A stretch of DNA of 9,907 nt from Chloroflexota bacterium. Its GTDB lineage: Bacteria; Chloroflexota; UBA11872. A model generated the notes under the pieces. It was not told the DNA's origin and searched no databases. It saw only the letters and a program-made list of their open reading frames with translations. The number at the start of each line of letters is the position of its first letter. Position 1 is the first letter of the stretch. The position numbers and the translations under genes are program-made. This document shows, in pieces, positions 1-5,297 of this stretch. The stretch spans positions 1 to 9,907 of the forward strand of contig JAPPFO010000290.1 in assembly GCA_028875175.1 (NCBI GenBank), read 5' to 3'.

Positions 1-115
1 ACATCACCCCGTCCATGTCAAACACGAACGCCCGGCGCCGTGCCGGAATCACGGCGGGCTCGCGGTCGGAGTGCTCGTGATGGTGGTGTGCGTTACACAC
101 ACCGCTGACGGTCAC
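1..115 (-). CDS. HAD-superfamily hydrolase, N-terminal fragment (runs off the window)
   Basis: Reading leftward, the frame from the GTG at 115 stays open to base 1 and reaches the peptide AFVFDMDGVM. This is motif I of the haloacid dehalogenase superfamily (hhhhDxDG), in which the first Asp is the nucleophile and the second the acid/base; FDMDGV is typical of beta-phosphoglucomutase-like phosphatases. Only about 38 residues are present, so substrate cannot be assigned. The GTG overlaps the TGA stop of the upstream dehydrogenase as GTGA, suggesting translational coupling. Start choice is uncertain: GTGs at 100 and 52 are also in frame and none has a clear Shine-Dalgarno. With the longest start the leader contains a histidine cluster (AHHHHEHSD) ahead of the catalytic domain. 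Confidence 0.75.
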   Translation of the reverse strand, partial: MTVSGVCNAHHHHEHSDREPAVIPARRRAFVFDMDGVM

Positions 116-1089
116 GCGGGATAGACCCCGTTCACCACCATCTCGCGGTCCCAGTCGCCGGCCAGCACGCCCACCACGTTCCGGGCGGCGCCAATGGCCA
201 TCCGCTCCACCGATTCGACAGCGACCCCCGCCATATGCGGCGTGGGCAGCACCCTTGGATGCGCGGCCAGGTCGTCGCCCTCCCGCGGCGGCTCGCTGGT
301 GCGCACGTCCAGTGCCGCGCCGGCCAGCTGTCCTGAGTCCAGCGCCGCCCGCAGCGCCGCCTCGTCCACCAGGCCGCCCCGAGCCGTATTGACCAGGAAG
401 GATCCCGGTTGCATCAACCCCAGCGTCCGTTCGTTCACTACTTCGCGCGTTTCCTCGTTCATCGGCGTGTGCAGCGACAGAAAGTTGGCGCGCCGGAATA
501 CTTCGTCAATGTCCACCAGTTCGACGCCGTTCGCGGTCACGAAGTCCGCGTCCGGGTACGGCTCGGCTGCTACCACATCCACCTCGAATCCCTGCAGCCG
601 CTGCACAACCGCACGACCAATCCGGCCAAGACCGATTAGCCCGATAGTCTTTTCCCGCAACTCGGTGGTCGGAGGCCGAACCCAGCCGCCCGCCGACGTC
701 GTCTCGAAATAACGGCCCAGGTCACGCGCCAGCGCCAGCATCAGCGCCACCGACGTCTCCGCCACCGTCGTGTCGTTCGTGCCCGCGGCAATCATCACCG
801 GCACTTCGTGGTCGCGCGCCGCCTCCAGGTCTATGGCGTCGTAGCCCACGCCCATCCGCGCGACCACCTGCAGGTCCGGGAACATTCGGAAGGTCTCGGC
901 GGTGTACGGCTCGCTGCTGGCCATCGTGCCGGCGATCCCCGCCAGTTGCTCGTGCAGCTGCTCGCCGTTCAGGTAGGCGCCCGGCACCGACGCAATCACC
1001 GGCTCGTGACCGGCTTCTCGAAGGACGTCCAGCGCTGCTTCCGCCGGGTTGGACGTGAAAATCCTGGTCGTTATCAGTACGCGCGCCAC
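112..1089 (-). CDS. D-2-hydroxyacid dehydrogenase (NAD-dependent, PGDH/hydroxypyruvate reductase-like)
   Basis: A 325-residue protein of normal length for single-module D-2-hydroxyacid dehydrogenases, which reduce 2-keto acids to D-2-hydroxy acids with NAD(P)H in the cytoplasm. The Rossmann loop GLGRIG is at residues 153-158. The acidic residue after strand 2 that usually binds the NAD ribose is probably Glu176 (AAEPYPD) rather than Asp. The catalytic triad of the family is visible: Arg237 in NTARGG, Glu266 in RTSEPP and His285 in TPHMAG. There is no C-terminal ACT domain, so a serine-pathway PGDH of the long type is excluded; the exact substrate (phosphoglycerate, hydroxypyruvate, glyoxylate or other) is open. 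It starts with GTG, 5 bases after a clean AAGGAG at 1095-1100. It overlaps the downstream HAD gene by four bases, so the two are probably co-transcribed. Confidence 0.92.
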   Translation of the reverse strand: MARVLITTRIFTSNPAEAALDVLREAGHEPVIASVPGAYLNGEQLHEQLAGIAGTMASSEPYTAETFRMFPDLQVVARMGVGYDAIDLEAARDHEVPVMIAAGTNDTTVAETSVALMLALARDLGRYFETTSAGGWVRPPTTELREKTIGLIGLGRIGRAVVQRLQGFEVDVVAAEPYPDADFVTANGVELVDIDEVFRRANFLSLHTPMNEETREVVNERTLGLMQPGSFLVNTARGGLVDEAALRAALDSGQLAGAALDVRTSEPPREGDDLAAHPRVLPTPHMAGVAVESVERMAIGAARNVVGVLAGDWDREMVVNGVYPA

Positions 1090-1183
1090 GGAGGCTCCTT
1101 CTAACGGGTGGGTGAAACTGCGCGCATTCTAGCCGCGACGCGAGGTCGCAACGTGGCGAAGCCCTCGTCGAATCGGCGCTCCG

Positions 1184-1642
1184 CTACAAGACCTCCGGCC
1201 GATCCACGATCGCAAAACTGATCTCGCCCGAGGCGCACAGCTTTCCGTCGATACTCGCCCGACCCGCCGCCCTTCCAAACCCGCGCCGATAGCGAATAAC
1301 CTCGGCTTCCAGCCGCAGTTGGTCCCCGGGGCGTGCCGGCTGCCGGAACTTCCACTTGTCCAGGCCCGTCAACATCGCGATCTTGCCGCTGTTCTCCGGC
1401 ATCCCCAGCGCCGCCACACCACCTACCTCGGCTACCGCCTCCGCGATGATCACGCCCGGCAACACCGGAAACCCGGGAAAGTGCCCTTTCAAAACGTGCT
1501 CGTGATGCGCCCCCACGTCATCCATGATCCCCACCGCCCGCTGGCCGTACTCCAGCTCCACGATGCGGTCCACGAAGATGAACGGTTCCCGGTGCGGGAT
1601 CAGTGCCTCGATCCCCTCGCGGTTCAACAACGCGTCGGACAT
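1184..1642 (-). CDS. fabZ: 3-hydroxyacyl-[acyl-carrier-protein] dehydratase FabZ-type
   Basis: A 152-residue hot-dog-fold protein. The early motif HREPFIFVDRI (17-27) matches the HRxPFLLVDR signature of FabZ. GHFPGFPVLPGV (53-64) carries the catalytic His54, and AEAVAE holds the catalytic acid at Glu68. The stretch KFRQPARPGDQL (98-109) is the usual strand pair. FabZ removes water from 3-hydroxyacyl-ACP in fatty-acid elongation. The frame extends upstream to 1831, but the ATG at 1642 follows AGAGG with 7-base spacing and gives the family's normal length; the longer N-terminus would cross the operator region. No other fab gene is next to it, and it sits divergent from a MarR regulator that could control it. 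A FabZ-like paralogue in polyketide or secondary lipid metabolism is possible. Confidence 0.9.
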   Translation of the reverse strand: MSDALLNREGIEALIPHREPFIFVDRIVELEYGQRAVGIMDDVGAHHEHVLKGHFPGFPVLPGVIIAEAVAEVGGVAALGMPENSGKIAMLTGLDKWKFRQPARPGDQLRLEAEVIRYRRGFGRAAGRASIDGKLCASGEISFAIVDRPEVL

Positions 1643-1749
1643 GGGCGACCTCTCGGCGGGTGCGGTGGCGGCCAGCATGGCACAGGCGTGCGCTGGCCCC
1701 GCGCGTGCGGCGGACGGCAACTGAGATTCATCCTCAGGAAACCTGTTCC

Positions 1750-1781
1750 GGCGCAAATTTGCGCCATTCCGACTTGCGCAA
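1750..1781. promoter_or_regulatory. Paired TTGCGC palindromes, candidate regulator sites
   Basis: GGCGCAAATTTGCGCC at 1750-1765 is a perfect 16-bp palindrome and TTGCGCAA at 1774-1781 is a perfect 8-bp one. Both are built from the hexamer TTGCGC in opposite orientations. Their centres (1757.5 and 1777.5) are exactly 20 bp apart, about two helical turns, so a protein would meet both on the same DNA face. The second overlaps the -35 box of the marR promoter. The first lies in the presumed fabZ leader. The binding protein is unknown. Confidence 0.45.
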
Positions 1782-1802
1782 AACGATTCCAGACCGTATA
1801 AA
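1774..1802 (+). promoter_or_regulatory. Sigma-70-type promoter for marR
   Basis: TTGCGC at 1774-1779, a 17-base spacer and TATAAA at 1797-1802 form a good housekeeping promoter reading toward marR. Transcription would begin near 1809, immediately before or inside the large palindrome at 1811-1838, which would leave a leader of roughly 90 bases. Confidence 0.6.
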
Positions 1803-1822
1803 TGATGCACCGAGTTTGTGAA
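1795..1822 (-). promoter_or_regulatory. Candidate divergent promoter for fabZ
   Basis: On the minus strand TTCACA (1822-1817), a 16-base spacer and TATACG (1800-1795) form a plausible promoter reading toward fabZ. Its -35 lies within the operator palindrome and its -10 overlaps the -10 of the marR promoter, so one bound regulator could block both directions. It is weaker in consensus than the marR promoter. Confidence 0.4.
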
Positions 1823-1838
1823 TCCGTTCACAAGCTCG
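1811..1838. promoter_or_regulatory. Operator palindrome between fabZ and marR
   Basis: Arms CGAGTTTGTGAA and TTCACAAGCTCG flank a four-base centre (TCCG). They match at 11 of 12 positions, giving a 28-bp near-perfect inverted repeat. It sits at the predicted start of marR transcription and covers the -35 of the candidate fabZ promoter. Size, symmetry and placement are what is expected of a MarR-dimer operator used for autorepression and for control of a divergent gene. Binding by the adjacent MarR is inferred. Confidence 0.6.
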
Positions 1839-1892
1839 CCATATTCCCAATCGGCCGAGCTTGGTGACGGCGCCGCCGGCCCAACGGTAGAA

Positions 1893-1898
1893 GAGAGG
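1893..1898 (+). promoter_or_regulatory. Shine-Dalgarno of marR, with no standard start codon behind it
   Basis: GAGAGG is a strong ribosome-binding sequence just inside the open marR frame, which opens after a TAG at 1888-1890. The codons behind it are ATT (1900, spacing 1) and ATA (1906, spacing 7); no ATG, GTG or TTG follows in frame until 2158. The ATA has the best spacing. Confidence 0.45.
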
Positions 1899-1905
1899 CA
1901 TTCCG

Positions 1906-2376
1906 ATAGCCGCGCATCGCAACGGGTCCGCCAACGGACACATCAGCCTGCAGGATTCCACCATTCACCGACTGCTGGTCGGATCGCACCGCCTTGCCAG
2001 CCACCTCAATTCGGCCTGCGACGAAGCCGGCGTCTCGCTGCCGCTGGCTCGCGCCCTGCAATTCCTGGCCAGCGCGACCGAGCCGGTCACGCCCACGCAG
2101 CTCTCGCGTGAGCTCGGCCGCAGCCCGGCAGCCACGTCCGAGCTGATCAAGCGCCTGGTGAGGTCTGAGCAGATCACAGCCGACGTGGACCCGGATGACC
2201 GACGCTCGTTCAAGCTCATGCTCACCGACGCCGGCCGCGCCAAGTGGAACGAAGTCCGCGGCGCGCTGGAGCAGGCCGAAGCCGTGATCGAGCGCGGCTA
2301 CGGCGGCCGACGGCTCGAATCCCTTGCCGGCGAGCTCGACGAACTGATCACCGCTCTCGACAGAGTTCCCGCATAA
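1906..2376 (+). CDS. MarR-family transcriptional regulator (non-canonical start)
   Basis: About 156 residues if begun at the ATA at 1906, a normal MarR length. The order is an N-terminal dimerisation helix (TIHRLLVGSHRLASHLNSA), a winged helix-turn-helix (TPTQLSRELGRSPAATSELI followed by KRLV), the wing with the family's Asp-Arg pair (DPDDRRSFKLMLTDAGRA) and a C-terminal dimerisation helix ending ALDRVPA. MarR proteins bind palindromes as dimers and usually release DNA on ligand binding. The gene is divergent from fabZ across a promoter region with a large palindrome, so it probably represses itself and fabZ. The frame has no ATG, GTG or TTG before 2158, and a start at 2158 would delete the DNA-binding helices. 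Start options are ATA 1906, ATT 1900 or CTG 1948; a sequencing frameshift is the alternative. Confidence 0.82.
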   Translation: MAAHRNGSANGHISLQDSTIHRLLVGSHRLASHLNSACDEAGVSLPLARALQFLASATEPVTPTQLSRELGRSPAATSELIKRLVRSEQITADVDPDDRRSFKLMLTDAGRAKWNEVRGALEQAEAVIERGYGGRRLESLAGELDELITALDRVPA

Positions 2377-2383
2377 CCCAACC

Positions 2384-2408
2384 CGCCGCTGTTCCCCCGA
2401 CAGCGGCG
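2384..2408. terminator. Hairpin just after marR (possible terminator)
   Basis: A perfect 9-bp stem (CGCCGCTGT with ACAGCGGCG) closes a seven-base loop, starting 8 bases after the marR stop. No T-tract follows on either strand, so a standard intrinsic terminator is not proven. It is the first of three hairpins in the 181-base convergent gap between marR and the beta-propeller gene. Confidence 0.45.
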
Positions 2409-2419
2409 CCCCCGCCCTT

Positions 2420-2462
2420 CCCCCAGCGTGAGTCCGAACAAAGTCTCGGCTCGCGCTGGGGG
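2420..2462. terminator. Long hairpin in the convergent gap (possible bidirectional terminator)
   Basis: Arms 2420-2432 and 2450-2462 pair over 13 bp with one G-U (CCCCCAGCGTGAG with CTCGCGCTGGGGG). An inner CCGA/TCGG stem continues it after one unpaired base, leaving an 8-base loop. The position between convergent genes suits transcription termination from both sides, but no U-run is seen. Confidence 0.45.
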
Positions 2463-2473
2463 ATTCTGAAACC

Positions 2474-2488
2474 GTTCCGCAGCGGGAC
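2474..2488. repeat. Small hairpin in the convergent gap
   Basis: GTTCCG and CGGGAC form a 6-bp stem (one G-U) around CAG. It is weaker than its two neighbours. The rest of 2489-2557, up to the stop of the beta-propeller gene, shows nothing I can support. Confidence 0.3.
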
Positions 2489-2557
2489 CAATGCGATGCA
2501 GCCTGTCCGGGAGCCGCGACGCCGACTCGCGCCTCTCGGCTGGGGCTATCCCGCGCT

Positions 2558-3514
2558 TTACGCCGAGGTAGCGCTCAAAATCTGCGCTCGCCCTTCCGCG
2601 TCCCTGGCCTCATAGAACATCCGGCAGCGCCCGTCCGGCAGTTCAATCACGCACGGCTCGGAGACCATGCGGCGGTCAATCGGGCTGTCGAGGTCCAGCA
2701 GCGGCTCCGGCGTCTTCGTCCACTCGATCCCGTCGTCGGAAACTGCCGTGAAGATGCCGCCGTCAATTCCTTCAGCCCACCCGGCATAAAACATCCTGAA
2801 ACTGCCGTTCTCCAGGCGAATGACCTCGGGGGCATACACGGCGTATGTCTCCCGCTTGGTCTCCTGGGCGATCCGCACGCCCGGCTCCACCTCGAAGTTG
2901 AGCCCGTCCATCGACACCGCGCTCACGATGTGATTCTGAGCGTCCAGACCCGATGCCAGCGGAAATGAGTAGTGGTGAAAGTAGAGCCGCCAAGTCAGCC
3001 CCCGATCGGTCGGGAAGTACACGCAGCGCGGCGACCCGTAGGACCACTCGCCGTCGCCAATCCGCACGCCGTCTTCCAGTTCCCACTCCAGCCCGTCCGC
3101 CGACGTCGCGCTCAGGATGACCGTGGGAGCATCCGGCCTCCGCGCCTCGTAGTACATGCGATACCCGCCGCCCGGAATCGGAACCACGTCCGGGCACAGC
3201 GTGCGCTGGCTGGCGTGCGGGCCATGCACGGCAATGCGCACACCGTCGTCGAGCGTCCACGCCGACCCGTCCACCGAAGAGGCACTCAGGATGTGGCCCA
3301 GCAGGTCGGCCTTCGTCATCCCGGGCGCAAAACCCGTGTAATACATCCGGTAGCCGCCTCCGGTCAGAGTGACGACATTCGGAGTTAGCACCCCGCTGGC
3401 GGGATTCAACGAGTTGAATTCGATTGCGGGCGCTGCGTCCTTCGTCCACCGAATCCCGGGGTCGGTCTCGTGGAAGTGGACCGAAGTCAGGGGATCAAAG
3501 CCGCTACCGGTCAT
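2558..3514 (-). CDS. Five-bladed beta-propeller protein, GH43/GH32-like
   Basis: A 318-residue protein made of five repeats. Each has an aromatic strand (GYRMYYTG at 54-61, GYRMYYEA 117-124, TWRLYFHH 174-181, SFRMFYAG 238-245, RCRMFYEA 296-303), and four are followed by an SxDGxxW-type turn (80-86, 138-144, 201-207, 259-265). Three of these continue into GVRI. The chain stops at ILSATSA, just before the next DG-W, while the N-terminus has GIRWTKDAAPA (20-30), like the DGIEWTKTPEP of 261-271. This is the velcro closure expected of a propeller ring. The fold is that of glycoside hydrolases with five-bladed propellers, but I cannot assign catalytic acids or a substrate. No signal peptide is visible, so it is probably cytoplasmic. 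The ATG has only a weak GAAGAAG upstream. It lies 101 bases after pafA on the same strand. Confidence 0.75.
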   Translation of the reverse strand: MTGSGFDPLTSVHFHETDPGIRWTKDAAPAIEFNSLNPASGVLTPNVVTLTGGGYRMYYTGFAPGMTKADLLGHILSASSVDGSAWTLDDGVRIAVHGPHASQRTLCPDVVPIPGGGYRMYYEARRPDAPTVILSATSADGLEWELEDGVRIGDGEWSYGSPRCVYFPTDRGLTWRLYFHHYSFPLASGLDAQNHIVSAVSMDGLNFEVEPGVRIAQETKRETYAVYAPEVIRLENGSFRMFYAGWAEGIDGGIFTAVSDDGIEWTKTPEPLLDLDSPIDRRMVSEPCVIELPDGRCRMFYEARDAEGRAQILSATSA

Positions 3515-3615
3515 GGCTTCTTCGTATGCGGCGGGCCGTGCACGATTGCCCGATTCCCGCTCCTGGTGTCGGCCTGAGGCAAAACTACATTCGAACTGTC
3601 AATGCGGTCGACGAT

Positions 3616-5112
3616 CTAACCGCCCAGATACCCTTCCACCGCGCCCGCAAACTCCTCCGCCTCGTCCTCGTAGCTCTCAAACGGATCCGGCATCTCAAAA
3701 ATCCGTCCCCGCACCCCAATCCCGTCCCAGTCCACCAGGTACGGCACGAACGACCAGCCTCCAAACTCGTCCAGTTCCCGCCAGTGTTCGATGTACTGGT
3801 ACACCAGGTACAGCTGGTTTTCCCAGCTCGCCAGCGCGCCCAGGTTGTGCTGGATGTCCTTCCAGTCGATGTGCGAGTCGGCTTGTGCCTCGGAAAGCGC
3901 TCGCACGATCCGCCCCCGCGCCCCGGCTCGAGTCCCCTCCGGTATCGCCAGCGGATTCACCGGCCCCGAAACCAGCCGGTGCATGAACCCCCGCCGCTGC
4001 AACTCGCTAAACAGGCTCACCGTGGGGTCCACGTGGTGATAGGCCAGGTCCAGCTTCACCAGGTCCGGGTCCGCCCAGCCGTCCGGCGAGTCGTCCGCGT
4101 AGTCCCGCAGTTCCGCCAGCTTCGTCACCCAGTCCACCTTGCCAATCAGGCATTCCGGGTCGGACTCCAGCCCGTTCAGGCACTCGCTCCATTCCGCCAG
4201 CGTCCAGTCCGTGTCGGCATCGCGACCCGCAAACGCCGACGTGGCGGCCGCCAGGTAGACCCGCTGCACGTCGATCGCCGAAATCGTCCGACCGTCGACC
4301 AGCTCCACCGGCCATGGCCCGCCCGGATTGCGCGATATCGACTTGATCGACCGCACCGCCTCGTCCAGGTACAGCTCGGGATTCCATCCCGCCGCCAGCA
4401 GCTGCGCCACCAGCGCCGTAGTTCCCACTTTCAGCGCCGTCGCGTACTGCGATTGGTTGGCGTCGCCAACCACCACGTGCAGGCGCCGCAACCCCGTTCG
4501 CTCGCTCAGCGGCTCGTCCCGCAGGTTGATGATCGGCCGCCCCCCAAACCGCACCCGGTGGCTCACGTCCACCGACACGAAGGCCGCCCGCTGCGACATG
4601 TGAAAGGGCAGCCGTCCTCCGGCCTCCTGCGGATTCAGCGTCATTCCCGCGCCGGCGTACAGCTGCCGCGTCGTCAGAAACGGCAGCAGCCCCAGCACCA
4701 GGTCGCGGCTCCGCGGACTCGTCACGATCGAATAGTTCTCGTGGTACCCGAAGGTGTTGCCCAGGTGGTCCGTGTTGTTCTTGATGAAGAACAGCTTCCG
4801 GTTCATCTCCTGCCGTTCCACCGTGTCCAGCAACACGGCTGACGCCGCGTTTTCCTGCTCCACGATGTCCCGCAGCGTCCGGCACTCCGCCGAGGCGTAC
4901 TCGATGTGCCCCGAATCCAGGTACAGCCGCGCCCCGTTGAACAGGTGCCCGCCGTTCCCCGGCTCTTCGTCCCACTCCCGTGGCGCCGGATCGATCAGCC
5001 CGAATCGGCGGTCCTGGAACAGGATCGACTTCACCAACCGCGCCGCCTGCCCCGGCGGCAACTCCCCGGCCGACGCGAACTCAATCTCCGTCCCAAAGAC
5101 GATGTCGTCCAT
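3616..5112 (-). CDS. pafA: Pup--protein ligase PafA, divergent
   Basis: A 498-residue member of the carboxylate-amine ligase-like Dop/PafA family. PafA uses ATP to activate the C-terminal Glu of Pup and join it to target lysines. Visible signatures are GTEIEF (7-12, Mg/ATP-binding glutamates), NGARLYLDSGHIEY (59-72, with the catalytic Asp66), KNNTDHLGNTFGYHENY (111-127) and RRLHVVVGDAN (209-219). It lacks the long WDY...RD insertion that marks Dop, and LYLD plus EYASAEC resembles PafA. It is longer than typical PafA (about 450 residues): extra sequence lies near 430-470, before a C-terminal DPFESYEDE helix that matches the usual PafA end. The normally conserved NTRDEPHAD reads NLRDEPLSE (196-204), so the nucleotide/Pup site may differ. 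It starts 9 bases after the pup stop with no strong Shine-Dalgarno, which suggests coupling. Confidence 0.85.
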   Translation of the reverse strand: MDDIVFGTEIEFASAGELPPGQAARLVKSILFQDRRFGLIDPAPREWDEEPGNGGHLFNGARLYLDSGHIEYASAECRTLRDIVEQENAASAVLLDTVERQEMNRKLFFIKNNTDHLGNTFGYHENYSIVTSPRSRDLVLGLLPFLTTRQLYAGAGMTLNPQEAGGRLPFHMSQRAAFVSVDVSHRVRFGGRPIINLRDEPLSERTGLRRLHVVVGDANQSQYATALKVGTTALVAQLLAAGWNPELYLDEAVRSIKSISRNPGGPWPVELVDGRTISAIDVQRVYLAAATSAFAGRDADTDWTLAEWSECLNGLESDPECLIGKVDWVTKLAELRDYADDSPDGWADPDLVKLDLAYHHVDPTVSLFSELQRRGFMHRLVSGPVNPLAIPEGTRAGARGRIVRALSEAQADSHIDWKDIQHNLGALASWENQLYLVYQYIEHWRELDEFGGWSFVPYLVDWDGIGVRGRIFEMPDPFESYEDEAEEFAGAVEGYLGG

Positions 5113-5121
5113 GGGTTGCCG

Positions 5122-5292
5122 CTATTGGCCGCCCGGTTGCGGTGTCGGGTCCGGAATCTCTCGAATGATTCGCCGCCGGCGTTCTCGCAGGTCTTCTTCT
5201 TTTTCCGGCGCCGCCGGTTCCGTCGGGGCCTCCGCCGGCTTGGTCGGCGCCTCCGTTTCCGCGCGCCAGCCGGTGTGTACGAGTTGCTTCAT
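5122..5292 (-). CDS. pup: Divergent prokaryotic ubiquitin-like protein (Pup-like, C-terminal GGQ)
   Basis: A 56-residue protein encoded between dop and pafA, 5 bases after the former and 9 before the latter. It ends PDPTPQPGGQ: a C-terminal Gly-Gly-Gln is the hallmark of Pup forms that Dop must deamidate to Glu before ligation. The N-terminal half (about 11-30) is rich in Pro, Ala, Glu and Thr and probably disordered. Residues 30-46 (EKEEDLRERRRRIIREI) form one highly charged, probably helical segment. The actinobacterial C-terminal signature (a NAExFVxxYVQKGG-type stretch) is missing; the tail is proline-rich and the helix basic, so this is either a new Pup subtype or close to the UBact group of Gram-negative bacteria. 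Lysines are at 2, 18 and 31. AAGGAAGG sits 8 bases before the ATG. Identification rests on context, size and the GGQ end. Confidence 0.85.
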   Translation of the reverse strand: MKQLVHTGWRAETEAPTKPAEAPTEPAAPEKEEDLRERRRRIIREIPDPTPQPGGQ

Positions 5293-5297
5293 GCCGT

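Noticed and set aside
1126..1131. Minus-strand TAGAAT upstream of the hydroxyacid dehydrogenase, with a similar one near 7840 upstream of the cyclodeaminase-like gene
   Set aside because: Neither has a convincing -35 at normal spacing, so they are not listed as promoters.
1643..1831. N-terminal extension of the FabZ frame to 1831
   Set aside because: The extension has no family similarity and crosses the operator and promoters; the ATG at 1642 has a Shine-Dalgarno and gives normal length.
3597..3602. A perfect minus-strand TTGACA upstream of the beta-propeller gene
   Set aside because: No -10-like hexamer lies 15 to 19 bases downstream.
3616..3670. The C-terminus of PafA (AEEFAGAVEGYLGG) resembling a fused Pup end
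   Set aside because: It aligns better with the normal C-terminal helix of PafA, which also follows a DPF motif, and the chain ends in GG without Gln or Glu.
3424..4842. A 472-codon open frame on the plus strand opposite pafA, and a similar 295-codon one opposite dop (5625-6512)
   Set aside because: Both are rich in Arg, His, Pro and Gln with no domain, and lie fully antisense to strongly conserved genes; they are GC-rich shadow frames.
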